Source: Microdochium bolleyi (lineage: Eukaryota; Ascomycota; Sordariomycetes; Xylariales; Microdochiaceae). From it: 64,000 nucleotides of DNA. The stretch lies in NCBI GenBank assembly GCA_001566295.1, contig KQ964245.1, forward strand, positions 3,167,524-3,231,523. Reading direction: 5' to 3'. Below, piece by piece: positions 20,942-30,633 of the stretch. Each line of letters starts with the position of its first letter. Within the stretch, counting starts at the first letter, position 1. The notes beneath the pieces are model-generated. The model was not told the origin of the DNA and did no database searches. It was given only the letters and a program-made list of their open reading frames with translations. Both the position numbers and the translations under genes were made by a program.

Positions 20942-22576
20942 TCACTGCGGTGCCTGCTGGCTGGCCCACCACGTCTTGAGCCCAGCGACATCGCACCAGG
21001 CGAACTGAACCGGATCCTCAAACCACCAGCCATGCACCACGCCGCCTTCCTGCCCGTATCCCCCGCGCGCAACAGTACCACCAGCAGATGCTGCTGCAGT
21101 CCCCTGCCCCTGATGGCCATACAGCGCTCCTCTCGCCAGCCCGCCCCCACCACCTCCACCTGCACCGCCAGATTTCGGCCGGTCGCTGGCGTACTTCTTC
21201 AAGCTCCCGCCGTCAAACATGTGGTTCTTGACGCCCAGGAGCAGGACCACACTCCCCACCGCGGGACTGAACTCTTCCGGGTCGAGAAACACGGTGAGCA
21301 GGACGTGTTTGGGGGTCGAGGGGTCGGCGAGGCGCGCCGTGCGCTGGTGGGCGTACAGACCCGGGAGGTAGGACGGCTCGAGGTCGGAGACGGCCGAGAC
21401 CACGGCCAGGACGTTGACGGACCAGTTCTGCTTGTAGGGAAGGGACGGGATGGATTTGAGCAGGGTGAGTTTGATGGGTGGAGTGGTGGTGGAGGTGGTG
21501 GAGGAGAGTGGTCGATAGGCGGGGGGTGCGGCGGCTGGCCTAGAAGTCTTTGGTGACTGTACTGGATCACGAGGAGGGGTTGTATCCGGCTTGAGAGAGG
21601 CCACAATGGGTTGACTGTTTGATTCCTTCTGTGCAGGACGAGTCTGGCTGACAGGCATAACCTCGAAATCGTCATCGTCATCGTCGCTCACATACCCAAC
21701 TTCCGCCATGGCTTCGAGAGCCTTGTCATCTCCAGTGGCCCGTCTTGGGATTGAGTTGCTGCCGCTGGTCCCAGTTGGTGTTTCCAACCGGCTGGGGAGT
21801 TTGCCTCCTGGAAGCTTTGTTGCGTCTAGGTCGGCAGCAGCAAGCGGTTCGCCTTCTGCGGCCGATCCTGCATGGTGGCCCGCTTCCTTCATGTGCTTGT
21901 CTGTCGTCTCTGGCAGGCCGAGAGACCCTGAACTGTCCGCCCCGGCCACAGCCCACTGCCGCGCCATGGACAGCAACGCCCTGTTCCAGCCGATGGGCAC
22001 CATGCTCTCCACGATCAGGCACAACATCCTGCCCGATGCCTTTTCCTTTCCCTTCCTCCTCTTGTCGACCCCAGCGCGGGTCTTCCCACCACGATCCTTA
22101 CTACCACCACCGGGCAGCGTGCGCGTCTCGAGCTTGAACTCCTCGAGCCGCAGATACGTCCCGACACCGACCTCTCCGGTGTCGATGTAGCGGTGCAGGC
22201 TGACAGCGAGCAAGGCCTGGACGCACAACTCCCCATCGCCCAGAAGCAGGCGGATCGTGCGCCAGCGGCCCGTGTCCGAGGTGTGCGCCACGTCGACGGC
22301 CTCGACGAGCAGGACCGCACCGGGGGCGGTGTACCGCGTCCGGAGGAGCTCCCGGATCAGCGGCCGCGGGTGGAACGGGGACGGGCAGGTCTGCGGGTTG
22401 TGGACGACCTCGGGCCCGCCGTTTTGATCGTTTGCTACCGCTACCGCTGCTGCTTCTGCGGCTGTTGTCGCCGTCGCCGACGGTGGTGGTGATGTCCGCT
22501 GGCGGGTAGCCGGGTCATGGCTGGAAGTGCTAGGCCGCGGTCCTGCCCTCGAGGACGGCCGATGGTGGTCAGGCAT
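20942..22576 (-). CDS. Unnamed protein with RPA1-N-like OB domain and second OB-like region
   Basis: Single exon, 544 residues. The frame continues 81 bases upstream, but the first ATG is at 22576 (MPDHHRPSSR). Residues about 72-198 resemble the N-terminal OB domain of RPA1. They run PGAVLLVEAVDVA, then WRTIRLLLGDGELCVQALLAVSLHRYIDTGEVGVGTYLRLEEFKLE, a basic Lys/Arg/Gly insert (about 157-182), then MLCLIVESMVPIGW. The signature order 'R-lLLsDG-...-QalLa-l...G-v..Gt.lrl..f' is clear. The middle is disordered with a seven-Asp run (DDDDDD at VGYVSD...). Residues about 374-455 begin LPYKQNWSVNVLAVVSAVSD, recalling the start of an RPA1 DNA-binding OB fold. A Gly-rich loop and a Trp-rich end (WWFEDPVQFAWCDVAGLKTWW) follow. 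It is not canonical RPA1, which is longer and has a zinc ribbon. A role in ssDNA or telomere binding is inference. Confidence 0.75.
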   Translation of the reverse strand: MPDHHRPSSRAGPRPSTSSHDPATRQRTSPPPSATATTAAEAAAVAVANDQNGGPEVVHNPQTCPSPFHPRPLIRELLRTRYTAPGAVLLVEAVDVAHTSDTGRWRTIRLLLGDGELCVQALLAVSLHRYIDTGEVGVGTYLRLEEFKLETRTLPGGGSKDRGGKTRAGVDKRRKGKEKASGRMLCLIVESMVPIGWNRALLSMARQWAVAGADSSGSLGLPETTDKHMKEAGHHAGSAAEGEPLAAADLDATKLPGGKLPSRLETPTGTSGSNSIPRRATGDDKALEAMAEVGYVSDDDDDDFEVMPVSQTRPAQKESNSQPIVASLKPDTTPPRDPVQSPKTSRPAAAPPAYRPLSSTTSTTTPPIKLTLLKSIPSLPYKQNWSVNVLAVVSAVSDLEPSYLPGLYAHQRTARLADPSTPKHVLLTVFLDPEEFSPAVGSVVLLLGVKNHMFDGGSLKKYASDRPKSGGAGGGGGGGLARGALYGHQGQGTAAASAGGTVARGGYGQEGGVVHGWWFEDPVQFAWCDVAGLKTWWASQQAPQ

Positions 22577-23169
22577 TGGGCGAGCGTCGCAGCTTGCCGG
22601 GTGTGGCGGCTTGTCATGACATTTTGGTCTGGCTTGAGTAAAGAAGGGCCCACGCAAAGCCTATCGCTGCGGCCAGACTGTGTGGCAGCAGTTGCGGCTC
22701 GGAGCTGTTTCTGGTGAAAGTGAGACGTTGCGAAGTTGGGCAGTCAGATGCGGTGACATGTCTGTCGAAGGACGCGGTGGACTGGGAAACCCGACGCGCG
22801 CTGTGCGTTTCGGGCCAGCCCCACCTCGGATAGTTGGCTGTCATTGGACAGCCTGTCTGCTACAAAGTCTGCAACATATTACAGCCAGGTCATCCATCAC
22901 TTGCACACATCAACGCCGCGGACCTTTTGAGTATGGCCATCCGGATCTAGCCGGGATTCTCTCTATACAGTAGCACAGCAAAGTATATACAAATAAGGTA
23001 TAGAAGTACAAAAGACCCCCATTCGGTTCCAACTGTTACCACGGAACAGCAGGGCCACTGATCTTCGTTGGGGCGGTTTTGTCTGGTTTCTCTCGACGTC
23101 CCAGCTCCATCATCTTTCTACCGTACAGGAGGCAGAGGCAGAGGCAGAAAGAGCGCGGTCGACTTTCTT
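22577..23169. other. Intergenic, 0.6 kb
   Basis: Lies between the RPA-like gene start and the stop of the LPMO-like gene, both on the minus strand. A short GGCAGA tandem (about three units) lies near 23130-23147. Otherwise nothing recognisable. Confidence 0.4.
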
Positions 23170-24131
23170 TTACATCATGTCGCGCGCGTGGCGGCGGGCG
23201 CTGCGGCCACCGGTACGGCCGGCCTGCGAGCGCAGCCAGGTGATGAAGGTGTCGAGGGTGAACGACTCGGGCAGGTCGCCGCTGCCGCTGCCGCCGCCGG
23301 TGGAAGGGGGCGGCTGGGGAGTGGAGGACGGGACGGCCGAGGGACGGGTGGTGGTGACGGGCGCCTGGGTGGCCGCGGCAGTGGCAGTGGCAGTAGGCGA
23401 GGCAACAGGACGCGAGGACGTGACCGGGGTCGGGGGAGCGGTGCTGGAACCGCCACCACCACCGACAGCACCGCCACCGGAGCCGGCGACGGTAAAGTCC
23501 ACGCAGGCCTCGTACGTCTGGTCGATGCTCCGGGCGTCCCAGTACCACTGGATTACGCAGTCGCCTGCGGTGGCGCACTGCCCGCCAATGTCGGCCGGGA
23601 TGGTGATGTCGAACTTTGTCTGGTCGGCCGGGATGGGCGCCGAGTTGGACGCGTACTTGGCCCACGAGATGAGGGGCTGGCCGATGATGCGGTTCGCCTT
23701 GGTGCTGACGATGGAGACGTTGGCCGTGCCCTCGTGAGGGGCGCGGATCTCGACCGTCATGGGCACGACCTGGCCCGCGGTGAAGGTCTGGACGTTGGCA
23801 GTGTTGTCGGCGAGCTTGTAACCCTTGCACTGCCAGACGTTGCAGGCCGCGGCGTTGTAGTCGGCCTGGTTGTTGGCGACCTGGAGCTCGCCCTGGACGT
23901 TGCCTGTTGTGTGTGAATTTGTGGGTTAGTCTTTGTCGGTTCCGCAGTCATTGTGGTGGTTGAAGACATACCGTAGAAGTCAGAGTTCTGGTTGTAGAAC
24001 ATCTGCTGTCCGCAGGCAGCGGCCATGGCGGGACCCGGCTTGCGGGCGGGCGGGCTCATGACATAGCCGTGGCCGAGGACGGTGGTGGCGAGCGAGGCCA
24101 GAGTGAAGAGAGTCTGCGTGTTGGAGATCAT
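23170..24131 (-). CDS. Secreted LPMO_10 / chitin-binding type-4-like protein
   Basis: Exons 24131-23972 and 23903-23170 give 297 residues. The signal peptide MISNTQTLFTLASLATTVLG is followed directly by HGYVMSPPARKPGPAMAAACGQQMFY, so the mature protein would begin with His, the hallmark of a copper histidine brace. A second candidate brace His is in VEIRAPHEGTANVSIV, and the C-terminal core reads QWYWDARSIDQTYEACVDFTV. Cysteines are ACGQQ, AAACNVWQCKGY, GGQCATAGDCVIQ and EACVDF. Residues about 205-265 are a Gly/Ser/Thr/Pro linker, followed by a short tail LPESFTLDTFITWLRSQAG and a basic end. This is a lytic polysaccharide monooxygenase-like secreted protein. The CAZy family cannot be settled by eye (AA16 is my weak guess). 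No GPI signal or classic CBM was seen. Confidence 0.8.
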
Positions 24132-26044
24132 GGCTGCGGTTTCTCTGTTGTGTGTTTCGAAGAGTTTTTGAGAAAGCTTTTTGTGGTTGGTGGTGTTGAG
24201 CGAACGAGGGCGAATGCACCAGGCGAAGTGAATGTCTGAAGTGTTTTTGAGTGAATGAATGGACAGTCACAGACTGTGTGTTGAGATGGTTGGCAAAAGC
24301 CGGAAAAGAACGAAAGATAGACAGACGGAGAGAGAAGCCTTGCTGTGTGACTGGTGAGCGAGTAGCAGAGGACGGTCACTGGAGAGGCTTGGTCGGGCTC
24401 ACGAGGCTTTTAAGTGCCTCCCAGCCCTGGCCCTGGTGCTGTTTCGTGTTTACTGCGCACGCAGTACTGAGGGCATCGTCGTCATCTCATCTCGAGAGTC
24501 CACGCCGTCGGAACTTCCCGAGTTTGTGAGGCCGTCCCCTTTGAGAGACCCGGCGGCTGATGCGACAGGCCAGGCGGCGGCTGCATGGCATGTGACAAGC
24601 CCCCTGCTCCGGCCGCGACTGCAATCATACCTTGAGGCTGATGGAAGGGTCTGGTCTGCGATGGCCGCCCGTCAGCCTGGGAGTCTGCAAGGGGTGTCGC
24701 CATGCAGCCAATCCCGCACCCCGGCTTCCCGGCGGGAGTCCCACCTTGACGTTTTAAGTTGATAGAAACAACACGCTATTGCCCAGGGGGTCCCCTAACC
24801 CACAGGTGGCCTTCTCGAGATATATTGCCTTTTCGTCTCATCTTGTGTCGAGTAGAGTCGTCTGTCCATGCCGCTCAAAGCTTGCCTGAATGACCCTTGC
24901 TCGTTCGGCCAAGACTCGACTCCAGAAGAAGCCTGCCCAGTTCGTGCCTGGCCTCACCTGAAGCTCGGGGTGGACCTCTCGGATTCCTTGCCGAACAGGG
25001 TAGCATGGACTCAACCGCTCCGGGCGGAATGGAAGACTGAGTGGGTAGTGCTCCGAACCAGAGCCCGGTAGGGATTCCACCGTAACGGGCCCATCACTGT
25101 GACAGGAGCGGCCATTGCCTTGAAGCGCTTCTTGGATGAAATTGTCCAGTGTTGTCTGGCCTGCGAAAGGCCTGTGACGAGCTTCAGAAAATATCATTAA
25201 GTCGCCCGTTATCCTCCGTTATGTCTGCAACCCCATGGCCGTGAGTATGTACTCTTACCAAGCGGATGGAATCGGCTTGCATGCCTCGTGCTCGCAGTCA
25301 CACAGGCGCCTTCTCTGATTCATCCACTGTCGCGAGGTCTGCATTCAGCCTGTGAAGTTTCGTGTTTCAGGTCACATTGCCCGCTCCTCGGGCCATGCCC
25401 CCCAGGGTGCCCCCACTTTCGCGTCATGCAAACTTGAGGAACTGTAATTCGGACCATGGCATTGTACCCTACTTACGCGTATGTAGAACCCAGGGACTCA
25501 CAGGTCTGACACCGATCAGTCAGGCCACGCATCCACGGCTCCTCTGCACCCAGCGCTCGTGCAGGTAGGTCACCGCGTCGGGCATCACAGTGTGTTCGCT
25601 TGGGATGGCTTTGTAATTGACTCGGCACGAGGACGCGATAGCATCAGACAGCGGTTCAGGTGGTCTCTGGTTACATGAACAGGATAGTGCCCCTGCATGT
25701 TGATGAATGCTGTACTGGAGGACCACGAGTGCTTGAGTAAACAGCGTCATCGCGGCTTATAGAGGGGATCGGTATGGTTTGCTGGTTACTTGACTATCTA
25801 TATGCAGAAATGCAAGGGTATCCGAGAGCAACAACGCAGGAAACAGAACAATGCTATAAGAAAAAGAACAGCCGCGTTGGTCCCCACAGCCTGGCGTCGG
25901 AATGAGACAACGAAAAGACTGAGTCAGACGCAGGGAAGTCGGGATATTGTACAAGGATTTCGTTGCAGGTGCCATCTTTGACAAAAGAAATCCGACAAAG
26001 GAGAAAGTACTTGAGGCATCAAATACCCGGATCAGGAAGACCGT
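24132..26044. other. Intergenic, 1.9 kb
   Basis: Contains the LPMO-like gene promoter (a TTAAAAG element on the minus strand near 24407-24413, about 280 bases upstream of its ATG) and the flotillin 3' region at the far end. A minus frame at 24838-25197 is open for 119 residues but has no family features, so it is not called. Nothing else was seen. Confidence 0.4.
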
Positions 26045-27622
26045 CTACTTGTGGCCGTTGACTCCGCTCTGCTTGGCCTCGATGTTGCCGCCACCATTGC
26101 TGTTGTTGGCGGCGGGCATGCGACCGAACTGCCACTCGGGCAGGCTGATGCCTGTCTGGTCATGGATGGTCGACATGAGAGGAGGAAGCATCTGGTAGAC
26201 ATTGCGGAGGGCCGCGGTGTCGTTGCCGCCACCGGCACCACCAGAACCGCTGCCAGTACCGGCATCGGGACCAGTGTTCCAAATATTGATCTTGGGCTGC
26301 ATACCCTTGACGGCGGCAGCGTTGGCCTGCGCGAGCTCGACAAAGGTGCCCTTCTCGATCATCATGTAGTTGAGGAGACCCGCGGGGCCGCCAAACGCCT
26401 GGCTCATCTTCATGTAGGCGTCGGCCATGGCGCTGAGACCCTCGGCCTCCTTGAGCCGGGCGGCTAGCTGTGCGTCGGCAGCCTGCAGGGCAGCGTGGTT
26501 GCCAGCCTCGGCGTCGACCTTGGTGGCGTAGGCCGTCGCGTCGGCGTTGCGAGTCACCATCTCGGCCCTAGCCTTGGTGTCGGCCTGGACCGTGTAAGCC
26601 TTCGCGTCCGCGCTGCGCGTCATCTTCTCAAAGTCGGCCTTGGCCTGAGCTTGCACCTCGTACGCCTTTGCGTCGGCGGCCTGCTGGGTTGCCTCCTTGG
26701 CGATCTCGGCTTTGACGACATCGATGGCACGCAAGCGTTCAAGCTCAGCCGCAGCGCGGCGCATCTGGACGGTCTTCTTCAGCTCCTCATCCTGGGCCTC
26801 TGTGGCGCGGATAGCCTGGATGCGGGCAAGGTCAACCTGCTGGTCGAGCTTGGTCTTCTCGGTAGAGAGCTTGGCCTCTGCCACGGCACGCTCAATGTCC
26901 CGCTCCGTCTTCTGGACGGCGGTATCGGCGTGGATCTTGGCGATCTCCTGGTCGCGCTGGCCGTGACGGTGTGCCTCACCAACTGTACCCTTGAGCTGGG
27001 CCTCGGCGACATCGATACGGGCCTGGTTGGTGGCACCCTCGTGAGCCTTCTGGGATAGAGACTGGAAGTAGGTGGAGTCTGCGGCATCCTTGAGTTCCTT
27101 GACGTTGGCGTTGTAGATCTTGAGACCGAACTGGTCGAGCTCGCTCTGGATGTTGCGGAAGATACGACGCTTGAACTCCTCCCGCTCCGTGAAGATTTCT
27201 TCCATGGTCATACTGGACACGAGCACGCGGGTCTCGCCCTCGATGACGCCCTTGACGATGTTCTCGAGATGCTGCGTTGCGCTGGCCTCCTTGCCGTCGG
27301 CGTCGGCGAGGAGCATCGCGTACTTCATGAGGGCATCTCCGCGGTCCTCGTTGGTCGTATCCCCAGAGGATGCGCCGTTAGAGGTGCTGTTCGCACCGCG
27401 GTTGTTGACATCAGGACCGACCGTGAACACTGTAGGAAGCATGAAGCGAAGCTTCTCAATCGTCATCGCCTGTAGATTCATGGCATAGTCGTGAGGTTGG
27501 ACGGAGAAGCGAGCACATCGCTGGAAGGGCCACACCCAGGCGGCCTTTGTGATGCGGACCGTCTTGATGCCCGAGCCCGTGATGGCCAGGTACTCGTGAG
27601 GTTGGGCAATATGGTACTTCAT
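26045..27622 (-). CDS. floA: Flotillin (SPFH/Band 7 membrane-scaffold protein)
   Basis: Peripheral membrane scaffold of sterol-rich microdomains, known in filamentous fungi as FloA. Single exon, 525 residues, starting MKYHIAQPHEYLAITGSGIKTVRITKAAWVWPFQRCARFSVQPHDYAMNLQAMT. The frame is open upstream through a proline-coding homopolymer, but this ATG begins the conserved flotillin N-terminus. The SPFH domain covers about residues 1-210 (GEATRVLVSSMTMEEIFTEREEFKRRIF-like region, LDQFGLKIYNANVKEL). Residues about 215-430 form the Glu/Ala-rich flotillin coiled coil with repeats of the type KAYxVQAxxKAxxE (AKAYEVQAQAKADFEKMTRSADAKAYTVQADTKARAEM). The C-terminus has the conserved GGPAGLLNYMMIEKGTFVELAQANAAAVKGMQPKINIWNTG, then a Gly-rich tail. 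A 29-G run lies 87 bases upstream of the start. Confidence 0.95.
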   Translation of the reverse strand: MKYHIAQPHEYLAITGSGIKTVRITKAAWVWPFQRCARFSVQPHDYAMNLQAMTIEKLRFMLPTVFTVGPDVNNRGANSTSNGASSGDTTNEDRGDALMKYAMLLADADGKEASATQHLENIVKGVIEGETRVLVSSMTMEEIFTEREEFKRRIFRNIQSELDQFGLKIYNANVKELKDAADSTYFQSLSQKAHEGATNQARIDVAEAQLKGTVGEAHRHGQRDQEIAKIHADTAVQKTERDIERAVAEAKLSTEKTKLDQQVDLARIQAIRATEAQDEELKKTVQMRRAAAELERLRAIDVVKAEIAKEATQQAADAKAYEVQAQAKADFEKMTRSADAKAYTVQADTKARAEMVTRNADATAYATKVDAEAGNHAALQAADAQLAARLKEAEGLSAMADAYMKMSQAFGGPAGLLNYMMIEKGTFVELAQANAAAVKGMQPKINIWNTGPDAGTGSGSGGAGGGNDTAALRNVYQMLPPLMSTIHDQTGISLPEWQFGRMPAANNSNGGGNIEAKQSGVNGHK

Positions 27623-27706
27623 TTTGGCGGTTGTTCTGTGCGTAGAAAGGTTGTGTTTTATGTGATAATAGAGGTTAAGTGAGTCGTGTAAGTCGGGTTG
27701 TTGTTG

Positions 27707-27708
<2 letters not shown>

Positions 27709-27737
<29 letters not shown>
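27709..27737. repeat. 29-base poly-G homopolymer (poly-C on the flotillin sense strand)
   Basis: An uninterrupted run of 29 G on the plus strand lies 87-115 bases upstream of the flotillin ATG, preceded by a TTG/TGT-rich stretch. A second run of 11 G is at 27811-27821. On the flotillin sense strand it is poly-C, probably in the 5' leader or core promoter. The exact length may be uncertain because sequencers miscount such runs. Confidence 0.85.
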
Positions 27738-27740
<3 letters not shown>

Positions 27741-29655
27741 CATGGAGAAACGCCTCTGCTGTCATCCTGCCAGGCTTTGCGGCAGAGCGCTCGATGGCGA
27801 TGCACGAGGAGGGGGGGGGGGTTGCTCTTGGAAACACCCTGTATTGATAACAGTAATAGTGTATAGGTAAATTTCGAGTCTAGACAGAGCGGCGGATGAG
27901 CTGTGTTATATAAATGTGCTCAAACGATTCCGTTGAAGCTGATATCTGGAAGTCTGTGGGTTACGGTTGACCAAGATGAGGCTGAATGTGGTGGCTGGCC
28001 AGGGGTCCTGCCACAGTGCTTGGCCAGCGGGGTCTGTGTGGAGAAGCCAGCCACTGCGAGACCACTGAGAGCCGGCGAATCTGCCCTGTGCCGTGTGTCA
28101 GAGCAGCTCGAGAGGAGACCCTGAATGCACTGCCTGCAAATCCTGAGAATGCCTTGTTGCACCGCTCGCTCGGTCACGGAGTTGGGGTAAGCAGCAAGCC
28201 TGCCTGTGTGTGAGTCAACGCTGGAGGAAAATGAAACTTGCAGATTGGCCTATTCCATCTGACTCTGGGAAGTGCCCGAGTGCTCGACGGAGAGAGGAAG
28301 GAGCAAACACCCGCCCACAAAGTGTCACACCATAATGAATGGCAGGTGCGACCCTTCCCGGCACAGACGGCACCCGCCCAAGCCCGTCCTTTCCCTCACT
28401 GAAATTGAAAAGCACTTGCACACTCACTCTCTTCCCCTTCTCTAGCTCGCTTCTTCCGACTCCCAGCAAACACGCGATATCAGTCAAACCATTGACTGCC
28501 GTCGTGGCTGTGTCGCCGGAGCGGCTGGTCACGGGGCGTGCACAGCTCACCATGGCCCCGGTTTCTAGAAGCTGTGGAAAGCCTCGGACACAGGCTGGGC
28601 CAATCCCAGCGGCGCAATGGGCTGCTGCCCGGCCGAATCGGGGCATCTCCACTGATGCTCCAGTGCCCAAGCGAGCACCGCCCTCGGTAGCTCTTCCGGG
28701 GTGCGTAGACCTCCTGGAGTCAGCCTTCAACACTCGGTCATCCAAACTGGCAACAAGCTTCGCGCCATGGGTATCCGGCACAGGTAATTGCCCTGCCTCG
28801 ACAGCACGTGCTCTTATCGCCACTGCCAGACTGGTCCCGCGGAGATCTGCATGCGTCAGACTGACAAACGACCTCCGAAGGCGATGCCAAACCCATGACC
28901 ATGGCGGATCTGTCATTACACGACAATTCGTACAGACACATTAAGCTACCCATGGCGAAGAACTCCCGGATTTTCACGCAGGCCTGAGCGAGACGGACCA
29001 GATTGCCGCTGTCGTCCTACCCTCTCCCGGTCGGGCCAACCTCTCGCCGCCCACGAACGGTGCTTACCGTCGGGAAGCCGAGCTGGGCCCACCAGAGCTA
29101 CACACATGGGCATGTATGTGCATTCCATGACAATTGCACTTTTGAAGCTGCAACTTTGATTGCTCAATGCCTCGCCATCCGTGTTTCCGCGGGGGCTGGC
29201 TGCATGCAACAGCAGTGCACCCTACCATAGCACGGCCCCCTGGCTAATGGGAGGCGCAGCGCCCGTAGTGGCCAACTGACACCCTCGATCTCCACCCGTG
29301 CCACTTCAGCCCATCGTCAGGCTGGTGATGTGATGACCAGCCAGCACAGCCATGTTCATGGATGGTCACTGCCGTCTCCCTCGACGACCCGCAAGGCTAG
29401 ATACATCCCAGCCGCATCACCAAGTGTCCGAGGCAAACTGCGTGGTCGTATCGGCACCACTAAGGACTCTCGAGTCAGGCTGCACGACCTGCTCATCACT
29501 TCAACACACCTCCGTTCCTTCTATCGCTTCGTCAACATTGCTATTATATCGCCCGTGGACCTGTTCTGTGCAACCTTCTCGCACGTCGATAAACACCAGT
29601 TGACGAAGCTCACTGAAATGGTCATTTGATCATCACCAACACCAATTCCTGCAAC
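27738..29655. other. Intergenic, 1.9 kb, between divergent genes
   Basis: Upstream DNA shared by flotillin (minus) and the PPxY protein (plus). It contains the 11-G run at 27811-27821. A minus frame at 28215-28916 is long but has no recognisable domain and biased composition, and its opposite strand is equally open, so I do not call it a gene. Confidence 0.4.
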
Positions 29656-30633
29656 ATGTCACAAAACCCCACCACGGCACCGCCGGCATACAGCGCCGCC
29701 ATAGGTGCATCCGGCAATGATAAAGACGCCAGCGGTAGTACTCACCACGCACAACAGCAACCCATCATAAATCCAAACTCTACAACCTACCACCTGCGAA
29801 ATCACGTTTCCTCACTGCCCTCTCGCGTTCGTGACAGCAACAGCACCCGCGCGGACCGGCACGCCAGCGAGGACTCGTTGCTGCTCGAGACAGTCCTAGT
29901 CCCGCATGTTGAGGCCTTCCTCGCGGAGCTGGGGCTCCTTCCGGAGCACCCGCCGTCCGCCACACTCGTGCTATACCCCGCCGCGGCGATGCTCGCGGGC
30001 AAAAGCTTCGACAACATCAGCGGTTATGGAGAGGAAGCGCGGGGCAAAGGATATGGAAGGCAGGCGACGCCGCAGGAGCCCAAGCTCAGTGGGCTGGACG
30101 ACATGCAGCGGCACGGCGAGTTCGTGATGGTGCAAGGTGTTGAGTCGGTGTCGTCGCAGGCATCTTGTCAGAGCTCTGATAAGAAAGCCAGCGGCTCTGG
30201 CGCTGGAGATGGACGAGGCCTACTCTGGTGGAAGGATGAAGCCATGACCAGGCGTCTGGCAGCCTACCTTCAGCCGAAACCCGAGGAAGATCCAAACCTG
30301 GCGCCACCTGCATTCTTCGACGCCGATGCCGCGCGGCATGAGCAACAGCAACAAGACCTGAAGAAGCAGAAGGACAAGAAGTCGTGGGGTTTCAAGAGGC
30401 TCGTGGGTAGTAGCAGCAGCAGCAGCGCTAGTAGTGTCAGTCGGCCGCCGCAGCCGCAGCCGCAACGGGGATACGCGGCCCGGTCCGTCGACGCCTCGGA
30501 GCTGGACACACGCGCCAGGATGACGGTCAAGGCCGAGGAGATGACGTTCCGCGCCGAGAACGACATGGGCCTATTTCAGAGCTTCAACGGGTATGCGCTA
30601 GTGGCCAGGGTGGATTTCGTGCCTGCGCGATAG
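29656..30633 (+). CDS. Hypothetical fungal protein with N-terminal PPxY motif
   Basis: Single exon, 325 residues, start MSQNPTTAPPAYSAAIG at 29656. No transmembrane segment or signal peptide. A PPAY motif at residues about 9-12 is the type of site bound by WW domains of Rsp5/NEDD4-family ubiquitin ligases. The conserved-looking core is RADRHASEDSLLLETVLVPHVEAFLAELGLLPEHPPSATLVLYPAAAML (about 60-115), then GEFVMVQGVESVSS and LWWKDEAMTRRLAAYLQPKPE. A Lys/Gln-rich coil, KSWGFKRLVG and a Ser run follow. The end, ARMTVKAEEMTFRAENDMGLFQSFNGYALVARVDF, is ordered. I do not know a named function; the codon use and ordered segments indicate a real gene. The Ser run is encoded by an AGC microrepeat at about 30412-30426. 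Confidence 0.75.
   Translation: MSQNPTTAPPAYSAAIGASGNDKDASGSTHHAQQQPIINPNSTTYHLRNHVSSLPSRVRDSNSTRADRHASEDSLLLETVLVPHVEAFLAELGLLPEHPPSATLVLYPAAAMLAGKSFDNISGYGEEARGKGYGRQATPQEPKLSGLDDMQRHGEFVMVQGVESVSSQASCQSSDKKASGSGAGDGRGLLWWKDEAMTRRLAAYLQPKPEEDPNLAPPAFFDADAARHEQQQQDLKKQKDKKSWGFKRLVGSSSSSSASSVSRPPQPQPQRGYAARSVDASELDTRARMTVKAEEMTFRAENDMGLFQSFNGYALVARVDFVPAR

Noticed and set aside
24838..25197. 119-codon minus-strand frame between the LPMO-like gene and flotillin
   Set aside because: Superficially protein-like but no motif, no signal peptide and no splice partners; not strong enough to call.
28215..28916. 233-codon minus-strand frame between flotillin and the PPxY gene
   Set aside because: Composition is Arg/Ser/Gly-biased, no domain or signal is visible, and the opposite strand is open over the same interval. 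Looks like a chance GC-rich frame.
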